Virus record (IMG/VR): IMGVR_UViG_3300034120_001298
Coordinates: 1-27,025 of that record
Direction: 5' to 3' (one strand)
Length of the DNA stretch: 27,025 bases
Source of the DNA: a virus
Both the position numbers and the translations under genes were made by a program. Positions 5,584 to 12,321 of the stretch are shown here, piece by piece; positions within the stretch are counted from its first letter, which is position 1, and each line of letters starts with the position of its first letter. Below the pieces are notes generated by a model that was not told the DNA's origin, ran no database searches, and saw nothing but the letters and a program-made list of their open reading frames with translations.

Positions 5584-7961
5584 GGATTATTATAGTAGCA
5601 TTGTTGCTAGTTTTATCGGTAGGGGCTAATGCACAGAGAATAGTACCAATAGGTAACGGCAGAACTACAGATACAGGATTGATAGTTGGTAGTTTAAAGG
5701 TGGATAGTGTGCTAGTATTTCCAGCATACAGAACTACTAATACTAACATGGTACTAGGTTTTGATTCAAGAGGTAAGGCGGTATTAAGGATAAACAATGA
5801 TAGCCTTATTTGGGCTACTAATGCTTATGTAGATAGTGGATTGGCTAGCATATCAGCAGGGGCGGTAGATACCAATAACTACATATCATCTATTACCCGA
5901 CTTAACAGGGAAATTGACAGTGTTAGTAACATCATTGACAGCAACAATACAATTATATACGGTAGACTTGATACGGCAGAATTTAATATAAGCGAAGCGT
6001 TTATAGAGATAGGCAATTTGCAAAATGAATTTACTAATGTATATGATTCAATATTAGTATTAGATAGTGCTATTGGTGTAGCATTTGGGGCTATATCTAA
6101 TCTTTATGATACACTACCTAACTACGTAGATACAGCACAATTAAACGATAGTTTGCAGGCTATAAAAGCGGCTTATGTACCGTACACAGGGGCTACTACA
6201 GACGTTAATTTAGGCACACATAATATACTACCCAACAGCGTAAGGCTATCTACAACACCCACAGGCACACTTACAAACGTAGGTCAGTTATACTTCGATG
6301 CTACTAATGTTACACCCTCAATTCCACTAAATGCAAATGTAACACTACAGATAGGGCAAGAGGAGCATGTAAGGGCTAGGAATAATACAGGTGTGCAAAT
6401 TAATGACGGTCAAATAGTGTACATTAATTCAGCGCAAGGCAATAACCCTACTATTGCACTTGCCAACGCTGATAGCGTAAATACAAGTGAGGTAATAGGG
6501 GTAGCAACTGAAAATATCGCTGATAATGGTACAGGGTTTGTTACCACTTATGGCGTGGTAAATGGAGTAAATACGGCTAGTTTTACAAGTGGCGATGCGT
6601 TGTATTTATCTGCTACCAATGGCACAATTACTAATGTTATACCTTCACCACCACACAATGTAGTACGTATAGGGGTGGCATTGAATAGCACTAATAATGG
6701 CAAGATATTTGTAAAGCCTAGTCAGGCGTTAGGGCAAGATACAACTTTTGCAGCCCCCTATAACAGCAATAAGGTAGCACCTACACAAAGGGCAATCGGT
6801 ACGTATGCACGTAAGATTGTGAAAGATACGGCAAGTGCGTTGAGGACTGCAATTAATACTAAAGGTAGCGGTACGGTAACATCTATTCAATTAGTAGGCG
6901 GCACTAATGTAACTATCACACCTACAACAGCTATTACAACAAGTGGCACATATACTATATCTGCTACAGGTGGCAGTAGTACAATAGTAAAAGCCAATGA
7001 ATTTAACATGCTATATAAGGCTAATGGCGATACTACAATTCGGGGTACAACTAAGGTACGAGTTGATACAACCGATTTACGAATGGAGTTTGCATTTGAC
7101 ACAACTACTACAGCCGTAACCACCGACCCACATGGCGGTGTAAAGATATGGGGTAGTAATCGTATGGGTATGGGTGCGGTACGGATTAATGATACTGTAA
7201 GCATACCAGCAGCACTACAACGTGCTATAAATACACAGATTACAAGTACGCTTATGCCTAACACAACTCTTATAACAGGGGCAGGGGCTACAGGTAATTA
7301 TAGCATAGATGCGCCAGTAAGTATAATGACAGGAGCAAGTACCTTAAATGTTTTAGGGGCTTACAATAGCACTATACAGCACCTCAATTATACTAAGCTA
7401 GTAATTACCACATCTACAGCAGCAAATCAAACAGTAGGGATAAGAAACAACTCTACACTAAAACCTTTAGGGTTGATTTGTGGTAACACTAAATTTAGTG
7501 GTGGCGGTGGTAGAGGTACATTTACTGCATCATTTCCAACATATAACGTAGGGCAAAGAATATTCATAGGATATAATACAGTTGTTGGTGCGCCACTTAC
7601 AGACCCTACAACCTTTTTAGGAGCTAATAATGGGTTAGGCGTTGGTAAAGATGCAACCGACACAACACTACAATTTTTCAATAGCAACAGTGTAAACGTA
7701 CCAATAAAGGTTAATACAGGAGTTACACCGAATACAGAAGATGTTTATAGGGTAACAGTTTATGTTGCACCTAACAGCACATACTACATACAATTAGAAG
7801 TAATTAGTAAGTCAGCACCAATAAGAGTAATTACTTATAATCCCACTACATTTGTGCCACCTGTAAGCGCAAAAATATACCCAATGCAGTACATAAACAA
7901 CGCAGCCACAGGAGTAGCTATTCAGTACGGCTTTATTTACGCAACAGAAGAAATATACTAG
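5580..7961 (+). CDS. Tail fibre / receptor-binding-like protein with Sec signal peptide
   Basis: The largest product here, 793 residues. Residues 1-19 are a classic signal peptide with cleavage expected after GANAQ. Then come low-complexity Ser/Asn/Asp-rich helical repeats with heptad-like spacing (NREIDSVSNIIDSN, about 110-165), the fibre motif YVPYTGATTDVNLGTHNI (about 200-217), and a beta-structured domain (NNTGVQINDGQIVYINSA through ENIADNGTGFVTTYG, about 265-330) found in trimeric phage fibres. The distal half is Thr/Asn/Gly-rich and ends without further recognisable domains. Such proteins trimerise and contact host surface glycans. The signal peptide is unexpected for a virion protein assembled in the cytoplasm. 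Two small genes of unknown function and the lysis genes follow. Confidence 0.75.
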   Translation: MRIIIVALLLVLSVGANAQRIVPIGNGRTTDTGLIVGSLKVDSVLVFPAYRTTNTNMVLGFDSRGKAVLRINNDSLIWATNAYVDSGLASISAGAVDTNNYISSITRLNREIDSVSNIIDSNNTIIYGRLDTAEFNISEAFIEIGNLQNEFTNVYDSILVLDSAIGVAFGAISNLYDTLPNYVDTAQLNDSLQAIKAAYVPYTGATTDVNLGTHNILPNSVRLSTTPTGTLTNVGQLYFDATNVTPSIPLNANVTLQIGQEEHVRARNNTGVQINDGQIVYINSAQGNNPTIALANADSVNTSEVIGVATENIADNGTGFVTTYGVVNGVNTASFTSGDALYLSATNGTITNVIPSPPHNVVRIGVALNSTNNGKIFVKPSQALGQDTTFAAPYNSNKVAPTQRAIGTYARKIVKDTASALRTAINTKGSGTVTSIQLVGGTNVTITPTTAITTSGTYTISATGGSSTIVKANEFNMLYKANGDTTIRGTTKVRVDTTDLRMEFAFDTTTTAVTTDPHGGVKIWGSNRMGMGAVRINDTVSIPAALQRAINTQITSTLMPNTTLITGAGATGNYSIDAPVSIMTGASTLNVLGAYNSTIQHLNYTKLVITTSTAANQTVGIRNNSTLKPLGLICGNTKFSGGGGRGTFTASFPTYNVGQRIFIGYNTVVGAPLTDPTTFLGANNGLGVGKDATDTTLQFFNSNSVNVPIKVNTGVTPNTEDVYRVTVYVAPNSTYYIQLEVISKSAPIRVITYNPTTFVPPVSAKIYPMQYINNAATGVAIQYGFIYATEEIY

Positions 7962-7964
7962 ACT

Positions 7965-8198
7965 ATGATACAGATACAGCCAAGAGAATATACAACAGGG
8001 ATTGCCACACTATTGCACGTCACAGCCACTATTGCAGATGGTAGCGGCTCGATATGGTACAAGCTATTATCAGCAGATAATAAAATAGTGACTGAGGGTA
8101 ATTTGCCAGTAGATAGTGAATTTGCACTTGCGTACAATGGTAGCGAAATAATGGCAGGGAATTACATTGCTAATTATTTGGGGGTAACAATATTATAA
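7965..8198 (+). CDS. Small beta-rich protein after the fibre gene
   Basis: A 77-residue protein not assigned to a family. It is predicted to be entirely beta: TLLHVTATIADGSGSIWYKLLSA, then KIVTEGNLPV and MAGNYIANYLGVTIL. There are no membrane segments or catalytic motifs. It starts three bases after the fibre stop, so it belongs to the same transcript. Its place suggests a fibre accessory, chaperone or small tail-tip protein. The promoter of the lysis cassette begins inside its 3' end. Confidence 0.55.
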   Translation: MIQIQPREYTTGIATLLHVTATIADGSGSIWYKLLSADNKIVTEGNLPVDSEFALAYNGSEIMAGNYIANYLGVTIL

Positions 8199-8207
8199 GT
8201 ATATTTG
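8177..8207 (+). promoter_or_regulatory. Bacteroidota-type promoter for the lysis cassette
   Basis: TTTG at 8177-8180 and TATATTTG at 8200-8207 are separated by exactly 19 bases, a full match to the TTTG-N19-TAnnTTTG pattern. The upstream box lies in the end of the preceding gene and the start codon at 8230 follows after 22 bases. It would let the lysis genes be expressed separately from the virion genes. Confidence 0.75.
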
Positions 8208-8229
8208 TCAAAACTAATTTAAGTAGCAA

Positions 8230-8484
8230 ATGTCACCCAAGGAAGAAACGGTACTTACCAAAAAGATAACAGGCATTACATGGGGTGTAATTATTACCAT
8301 TACCACTATTACAGGCGGTGTGTTAACCATGGGAGTGAAGGGTTATACCAACATACTATATGCCATTGAGCGCAATAACAGCGATTATAGACAGGTACAG
8401 GAGCAAATAAAGTACATGGGTAATGATGTGAATAGGCACGAACAACAGATACAATATTTAATGACAAATAAAACTAAACAATGA
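8230..8484 (+). CDS. Small membrane protein with C-terminal coiled coil (lysis cassette)
   Basis: An 84-residue protein with one transmembrane helix near residues 17-37 (GVIITITTITGGVLTMGV) after a short positive N-terminus, followed by a soluble tail of about 45 residues with heptad spacing (RQVQEQIKYMGNDVNRHEQQIQYL). This plan, one membrane anchor plus coiled coil, is that of XhlA-like proteins that accompany holins. It is the first gene behind the promoter at 8177-8207 and its stop overlaps the start of the next membrane protein (ATGA). A lysis role is inferred from neighbours; the exact partner is unknown. Confidence 0.6.
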   Translation: MSPKEETVLTKKITGITWGVIITITTITGGVLTMGVKGYTNILYAIERNNSDYRQVQEQIKYMGNDVNRHEQQIQYLMTNKTKQ

Positions 8485-8726
8485 ACAACAAAATACTTAA
8501 ATTTGGCGTGCAAGGGTTTGGAGGTACTACACCACCTACCCTTAAAGTTATATACCGTTTCTTTATGGCTGCATTAGCTATATGGCAGCTAGTTAATATC
8601 ACATTTCCCGAAATTAACGATGTAGTTGCAAGCTATGTTAGTCGGGTTTTGGATATAGGTGTGCCTATCCTTTACGCTGTTAGTAATGCGTTTGGGTATG
8701 TGAATGACGATACTAAGAGTGAGTAA
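8481..8726 (+). CDS. Holin candidate
   Basis: An 81-residue protein with two hydrophobic stretches, about 24-43 (VIYRFFMAALAIWQLVNI) and about 55-70 (VLDIGVPILYAVSNAFGY), and a charged C-terminus ending DDTKSE. Small proteins with two membrane passes next to the endolysin are usually holins, which open the inner membrane at a set time. It is coupled to the previous membrane gene by a four-base overlap. A strong terminator follows at 8746-8782. Holins share little sequence, so this call rests on topology and context. Confidence 0.6.
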   Translation: MNNKILKFGVQGFGGTTPPTLKVIYRFFMAALAIWQLVNITFPEINDVVASYVSRVLDIGVPILYAVSNAFGYVNDDTKSE

Positions 8727-8745
8727 AGATGTGTGTTTAGTGTGT

Positions 8746-8782
8746 GCCCTCAACTGTGTGTGTTCGGTTGGGGGCTTTTTTT
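8746..8782 (+). terminator. Rho-independent terminator
   Basis: GCCCTCAAC (8746-8754) pairs with GTTGGGGGC (8767-8775), nine pairs with one T-G wobble, and is followed by seven T. It ends the holin transcript, and a new promoter follows at 8799. Confidence 0.85.
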
Positions 8783-8798
8783 ATTAAAAATAGTTTAC

Positions 8799-8806
8799 TA
8801 TCTTTG
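8799..8806 (+). promoter_or_regulatory. Promoter -7 element TATCTTTG
   Basis: TATCTTTG matches the TAnnTTTG box. Nineteen bases upstream is a run of T (part of the preceding terminator) in place of a clean TTTG. The start codon at 8825 follows behind the A/C-rich leader AAAACACACAAACAC. Confidence 0.6.
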
Positions 8807-8824
8807 TGCAAAACACACAAACAC

Positions 8825-9112
8825 ATGGGAGCAACTACCAAACAGCTACAAGACAAATTAAACATGGCTAATAAAACAGTAGCCGAATTGATGGAGCAAA
8901 ATGCCCTACTTACTGATGACTTACAAAATGCCAATCACGACATTGACAAGTTAATTAAATCGGTGAACGATGTAACAGCCGAAAACTACGCACTAAAAGC
9001 CGAGATTGAGCGCACTAATAGGCATATTAATTTAGCTGAAAATGTCATAAACGCTAAAGAGCAACAACCGTTAGTAGTCAACCATTATCATAATTGTACG
9101 ATAAACAAGTAA
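8825..9112 (+). CDS. Coiled-coil protein, unknown function
   Basis: A 95-residue, largely helical protein with a long heptad pattern (QLQDKLNMANKTVAEL, then LLTDDLQNANHDIDKLIK and LKAEIERTNRHINLAENV). It has no membrane segment and ends with a His/Asn-rich tail (VNHYHNCTINK). The Met at 8825 was chosen because the promoter box at 8799-8806 and terminator T-run lie inside the longer frame that starts at 8744. It is the only gene between its promoter and the next terminator-promoter pair. It could oligomerise with a lysis or tail protein, but nothing shows this directly. Confidence 0.6.
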   Translation: MGATTKQLQDKLNMANKTVAELMEQNALLTDDLQNANHDIDKLIKSVNDVTAENYALKAEIERTNRHINLAENVINAKEQQPLVVNHYHNCTINK

Positions 9113-9136
9113 AAATGTTTTAGGGTTAAAAATGGG

Positions 9137-9164
9137 GCTGACTTATTCTTAGGTTGGCTTTTTT
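9137..9164 (+). terminator. Weak rho-independent terminator
   Basis: GCTGAC (9137-9142) can pair with GTTGGC (9153-9158), six pairs with two wobbles, followed by six T. It lies directly upstream of a promoter box. The stem is short, so leakiness is likely. Confidence 0.45.
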
Positions 9165-9167
9165 GTT

Positions 9168-9175
9168 TATATTTG
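9168..9175 (+). promoter_or_regulatory. Promoter -7 element TATATTTG
   Basis: A full TAnnTTTG match with the start codon at 9181 only five bases downstream, so the transcript would be nearly leaderless. No clear TTTG is seen 19 bases upstream. Confidence 0.45.
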
Positions 9176-9180
9176 CACTC

Positions 9181-9771
9181 ATGACATTCACATCAAATAA
9201 TCACCCCAACGATAAGTTTTTTGCAGCACTGTTACTAGGCTGCATACTTTGCATAGCTGCTTTTTTTATATTACTTAGTAGCTGCAAAAGTGCCGAAAAG
9301 AAACAAGCTAAATTATACGGCAAGTTCGATAAACTGAAGCGCAAAGCAGATAGTGATAGTGTGCTAAAGGTAGTTCCGAGTAAATGGAGTTTGGCTAATT
9401 TCCCAGTAAAATTAAGCGGAACTAAAACCGTTTATTTGCCAAGTAAGAAAATAATAACACATGATACGGTAACTAAAATAAGTCAAGTTAATGACACCGT
9501 TTACTTGACAAAAACCATTACTAAGCATGTATATCAAGTTGACACACTACGCACAACCGACACAATACTAGATAATAGACCATTAACGCAATTACAGACC
9601 GATTACAGGGCTTTAGATGCTAAGTTGATACAATCTATCACTAAGGCGGAAATAGCTACAGAAACGAAAAATAAACAGCGTGGTAAATTGTTATGGTCAA
9701 TAGGATTGAACATACTTTTAATACTGCTGATAATTGCACACTTTTTGCGTAGATTTGGCATACTGGCATAG
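9181..9771 (+). CDS. Unimolecular spanin candidate (lipobox plus C-terminal membrane anchor)
   Basis: A 196-residue protein with a hydrophobic N-terminal stretch (about 13-33) ending in the lipobox LSSC (Cys35), a hydrophilic middle of about 130 residues rich in Lys, Thr and Asp, and a second membrane helix near the C-terminus (about 170-188, WSIGLNILLILLIIAHF) followed by Arg-Arg. A lipid anchor in the outer membrane with a transmembrane end in the inner membrane is the topology of u-spanins such as T1 gp11, which disrupt the outer membrane in the last step of lysis. The start at 9181 is chosen over 9154 because the promoter box overlaps the longer reading. Its TAG stop shares bases with the tRNA-like element. 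The role is inferred from topology and the lysis neighbourhood. Confidence 0.55.
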   Translation: MTFTSNNHPNDKFFAALLLGCILCIAAFFILLSSCKSAEKKQAKLYGKFDKLKRKADSDSVLKVVPSKWSLANFPVKLSGTKTVYLPSKKIITHDTVTKISQVNDTVYLTKTITKHVYQVDTLRTTDTILDNRPLTQLQTDYRALDAKLIQSITKAEIATETKNKQRGKLLWSIGLNILLILLIIAHFLRRFGILA

Positions 9772-9833
9772 TCAAGTCGTTTTAATGGTAAGACGGCACA
9801 TAGCTGATACGGGTTCAAATCCTGTCTTGACTA
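9770..9833 (+). tRNA. tRNA-like element with a shrunken anticodon arm
   Basis: The 64-base element has a perfect 7-pair acceptor stem (AGTCAAG 9770-9776 with CTTGACT 9826-9832), discriminator A, a D arm (GTTT 9779-9782 with AGAC 9791-9794, loop with GG), and a T arm (ACGGG 9809-9813, loop TTCAAAT, CCTGT 9821-9825). Only 14 bases (9795-9808) remain between D and T arms, where about 22-23 are normal. The best fold is four pairs (CGGC/GCTG, borrowing a D-stem base) around a 5-base ACATA loop, so no standard anticodon loop exists. CCA is not encoded. It is either a decayed tRNA or a tRNA mimic; I do not assign an amino acid. Confidence 0.6.
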
Positions 9834-9858
9834 ACGTTTTTTCATAAGGATTAATTTT

Positions 9859-9888
9859 CCCTGACCATGTCTATGGTTGGGGTTTTTT
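9859..9888 (+). terminator. Rho-independent terminator after the tRNA-like element
   Basis: CCCTGACCAT (9859-9868) pairs with ATGGTTGGGG (9873-9882), ten pairs with two wobbles around a 4-base loop, followed by six T. It ends the spanin/tRNA-like transcript before the endolysin promoter. Confidence 0.85.
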
Positions 9889-9916
9889 ATTTAAAGTTTA
9901 TTTTACTATCAATATT

Positions 9917-9931
9917 GGTACATTTAGTACC
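9917..9931. repeat. Short inverted repeat GGTAC-ATTTA-GTACC
   Basis: A perfect 5-base dyad with a 5-base centre, about 70 bases upstream of the endolysin start and inside the spacer between terminator and promoter. It could be an operator for late-gene control; no other evidence supports this. Confidence 0.35.
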
Positions 9932-9966
9932 TTTACCACCAATAAGTGTAAGCATATAATTTGACA

Positions 9967-9996
9967 TTGCAATTATTTAGTAATAATATACCTTTA
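9967..9996 (+). promoter_or_regulatory. Promoter upstream of the endolysin gene
   Basis: TTG (9967-9969) and TACCTTTA (9989-9996) are separated by 19 bases. The second box differs from TAnnTTTG only in its last base. The start codon follows at 10001, implying a very short or absent leader. Confidence 0.45.
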
Positions 9997-10000
9997 CAAC

Positions 10001-10441
10001 ATGAAAGACCCATTAAGCATACAGCGAATAGCAACTACACACCCATTAGTACGTGATACCTTTACAAAGTTCATAGATGCCGCAGAAAGCGAGTTAAATA
10101 TAACGCTAAGGGTAACACATGCACTCCGTACAATAGCCGAGCAAAACGCACTATATGCGCAAGGTCGTACAACATCAGGTAAGATAGTTACTAATGCTAA
10201 AGGTGGGCAATCGTTTCATAATGTAGGCACTGCCATAGATGTAGTGCAAATGGTAAACGGGAAGCCTAACTGGAATTTTGATTACTCAAAACTTGAAAAA
10301 TATTCTAAGCCATTAGGTATTGAGTGGGGTGGTAGGTTTAAATCAATTGTTGATAAGCCACACTTTCAAATAACGTTTGGTAAAAAAATGTCTGAAATAA
10401 TGAAGCTGCCATTTGACAAGAATGGTTATCCAATATTTTAA
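10001..10441 (+). CDS. Endolysin, peptidase M15 family (D-Ala-D-Ala carboxypeptidase/L,D-endopeptidase type)
   Basis: A 146-residue single-domain peptidase. The zinc site of the M15 family is clear: SFHNVGTAID (His73 and Asp80) and KPHFQ (His121), with the substrate-binding Arg in YAQGRT (Arg56). Such enzymes cut peptide cross-links or stems of peptidoglycan; phage versions serve as endolysins. There is no signal peptide, so release would depend on the holin candidate encoded at 8481. The gene has its own promoter, downstream of the spanin candidate, completing a holin-spanin-endolysin set. Its TAA overlaps the stop of the opposing HNH gene. Length is typical for the family. Confidence 0.88.
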   Translation: MKDPLSIQRIATTHPLVRDTFTKFIDAAESELNITLRVTHALRTIAEQNALYAQGRTTSGKIVTNAKGGQSFHNVGTAIDVVQMVNGKPNWNFDYSKLEKYSKPLGIEWGGRFKSIVDKPHFQITFGKKMSEIMKLPFDKNGYPIF

Positions 10442-10968
10442 ACGTGTTTCCAATTTTTTCTACACACAATAGAGGAAATGGTTTGAAATGTTACACCGTA
10501 TTTAACACAAAGTCTTCTTTGTACTGCACCGTTTTTTACGGCATTTCTTATATCTATTACATCTTGTTCGGTAAACTTTGACCATGAAGCGCTACTTCCT
10601 TTAATTGGAACTTTTAACCCAGTAGAAAATGAATGTCGAACATTGTGTTGTGCTGAACACCACTCAAGATTTTCGGCTCGGTTGTCTGTTTTAATTCCGT
10701 TGATGTGGTTTACTTGAGGTAGGTTGTCTTTGTTTTCATAAAATGCTTCACAAACCACCCTGTGCGCTCTATGTGTGGTTTGTTTGCCAAATTTAACAAA
10801 ACCTATAAATTGATAACCGTCTTTATCGTTTGATGTGGTCATTATTTTATGCTTACCTGACTTTCTGTAATTGCATATCCTAAACCTACCTAAATTGCTA
10901 ACTTCATAAATTAATTCATAACCCTTAACAGGTTTCCAAATCTCGATTTCTTTTTGTAAATTTGTCAT
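10438..10968 (-). CDS. HNH homing endonuclease (NUMOD4-HNH)
   Basis: A 176-residue protein with a NUMOD4 DNA-binding segment at about 9-28 (EIWKPVKGYELIYEVSNLGR), an HNH nuclease core at about 85-110 (VNHINGIKTDNRAENLEWC, with His88 and the following Asn), and a C-terminal helix-turn-helix-like region (SKFTEQDVIDIRNAVK). Free-standing genes of this type move into intron-free alleles of phage genomes by cutting them. The ATG at 10968 is preferred over an upstream GTG at 10989. It lies opposite to all its neighbours, sharing its stop bases with the endolysin stop, and separates that gene from the terminator at 11002. It looks like a late insertion. Confidence 0.88.
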   Translation of the reverse strand: MTNLQKEIEIWKPVKGYELIYEVSNLGRFRICNYRKSGKHKIMTTSNDKDGYQFIGFVKFGKQTTHRAHRVVCEAFYENKDNLPQVNHINGIKTDNRAENLEWCSAQHNVRHSFSTGLKVPIKGSSASWSKFTEQDVIDIRNAVKNGAVQRRLCVKYGVTFQTISSIVCRKNWKHV

Positions 10969-11001
10969 GTAAAAATAGTTTTTAGTCACTCTAAATTTAC
11001 G

Positions 11002-11039
11002 AAAAAAACCGCTAATATCAATGTATTTAGCGGTTTTTT
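11002..11039. terminator. Bidirectional terminator hairpin
   Basis: CCGCTAA (11009-11015) pairs with TTAGCGG (11027-11033). Seven A precede and six T follow, so it works in either direction and the stem can extend to 13 pairs. It probably served the endolysin before the HNH gene was inserted between them. Confidence 0.8.
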
Positions 11040-11107
11040 ATTGCTACCAAAAGATAGTAAAGGCTACCCAATAATAAAATAATAATTTTAACCTACTTAA
11101 ATTTGTG

Positions 11108-11115
11108 TAGTTTTG
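11108..11115 (+). promoter_or_regulatory. Promoter -7 element TAGTTTTG
   Basis: A TAnnTTTG match 27 bases upstream of the phosphoesterase start. The expected upstream TTTG is only approximate (ATTT). Confidence 0.5.
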
Positions 11116-11142
11116 CAAACATTATTCACATAATCACGTATA

Positions 11143-12282
11143 ATGGCTAATCAGCACACAAAAAGTAAGTATGAGTATTTGAATGATGAAATATTAGCCG
11201 AACTAAATAATGGCGGTTCAGCAGCAGGTACAGCCCGAAAAATAGTCGATAAACATAAGCTAGATGTAACCCCCGAAGCATTTAGGCTGCATATAAGGGC
11301 ATTGCAAAAGAAACAACAACACCCACTACTTTCAGATGAATGTGAACAATTAGGAATACCATTAGACGATGTTAAACACTACTGGCATAAAGGTAAATCA
11401 TTTAGCATATTTGTTAAGGGTGAACAAGTTAGTTATGAAGATATACGCAATTCTATCATAGCAGATATAACCAACTATGCACCGATATACCCCACAATAC
11501 AATACAATCAAGATACAGAAGGTTATCTGCTAGTAATAGACCCAGCCGATATACACCTAAACAAGTTATGCAGTGCATTTGAAACTAATGACGCATGTAA
11601 CCATGACATAATTTACAATCGAGTAATAGAGGGCGTAAAAGGTATTTTAGGGTATGTAAGGGGCTTTAAAATAGACCAAATACTATTTGTAGCAGGTAAT
11701 GACATACTCCACGTTGATAGCCCTAAAAACACCACTACAAGCGGTACGCCACAAGATGCTTCAATGATGTGGTATGATGCTTTTGTACTAGCTAGAAAAT
11801 TGCTTACCGAGTGCATAGAATTACTATTACCTATTGCACCAGTACATTTCCAGTATAACCCTAGTAACCATGATTTTACAAATGGTTTTTTCCTTGCCCA
11901 AACAATAAACGCATGGTTTGCGAAATGCGAAAACATTACTTTTGATACATCAATGGCACACCGTAAGTACTACACATACGGTCAGAACATAATCGGTACT
12001 ACACATGGCGATGGAGCAAAAGAAACGGATTTAGCATTATTAATGGCACATGAAGTTGGTGAAAATTGGCACAAATGCAAACATAGGTACTACTATACAC
12101 ACCACATTCACCATAAGAAAAGTAAAGAGTATATGAGTGTATGTGTGGAGAGTTTACGTTCGCCAAGTGGTACAGACGGTTGGCATCATCGCAATGGTTA
12201 TCAGCACAGCCCAAAGGCGATAGAGGGGTATATACATAGCAAGAATAACGGACAGATTAGTAGGCTTACGTACATATTCTAA
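11143..12282 (+). CDS. Calcineurin-like metallophosphoesterase with N-terminal HTH-like region
   Basis: A 379-residue protein. Residues about 10-55 are helical and resemble a helix-turn-helix (GTARKIVDKHKLDVTPEAFRL). The rest is a two-metal phosphoesterase: DIH (Asp136, His138), GND (Asp187), NHD (Asn242-Asp244), HGD (His288), and a HHIHH cluster at 320-324. Enzymes of this fold hydrolyse phosphodiesters in nucleic acids or nucleotides. It stands alone with its own promoter box and a strong hairpin at its end, between late and early regions. A nuclease or nucleotide-processing role in takeover or DNA handling is possible; the substrate cannot be read from sequence. Confidence 0.82.
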   Translation: MANQHTKSKYEYLNDEILAELNNGGSAAGTARKIVDKHKLDVTPEAFRLHIRALQKKQQHPLLSDECEQLGIPLDDVKHYWHKGKSFSIFVKGEQVSYEDIRNSIIADITNYAPIYPTIQYNQDTEGYLLVIDPADIHLNKLCSAFETNDACNHDIIYNRVIEGVKGILGYVRGFKIDQILFVAGNDILHVDSPKNTTTSGTPQDASMMWYDAFVLARKLLTECIELLLPIAPVHFQYNPSNHDFTNGFFLAQTINAWFAKCENITFDTSMAHRKYYTYGQNIIGTTHGDGAKETDLALLMAHEVGENWHKCKHRYYYTHHIHHKKSKEYMSVCVESLRSPSGTDGWHHRNGYQHSPKAIEGYIHSKNNGQISRLTYIF

Positions 12283-12286
12283 ATGA

Positions 12287-12317
12287 AATAGCCCACTATT
12301 TAAGGTAGTGGGCTATT
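12287..12317. terminator. Hairpin between convergent genes
   Basis: A perfect 12-pair stem (AATAGCCCACTA with TAGTGGGCTATT) around a 7-base loop, placed between the stops of the phosphoesterase (plus) and the DUF3310 gene (minus). Without strong T-runs it still likely ends both transcripts. It shares the AATAGCC/GGCTATT ends with the hairpin after the capsid gene. Confidence 0.7.
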
Positions 12318-12321
12318 AAAT

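Noticed and set aside
6887-7264. Minus-strand frame of 125 codons opposite the fibre gene
   Set aside because: It is a low-complexity Val/Pro-rich antisense shadow of the Thr/Asn-rich fibre sequence; no leader or promoter.
8744-8824. Longer N-terminus for the coiled-coil protein
   Set aside because: The upstream frame runs through the terminator and promoter, so the start at 8825 is preferred.
9770-9833. Prophage attachment site in a tRNA
   Set aside because: The element is internal to the lysis module, no integrase is seen and no second copy of its 3' end is found in the window.
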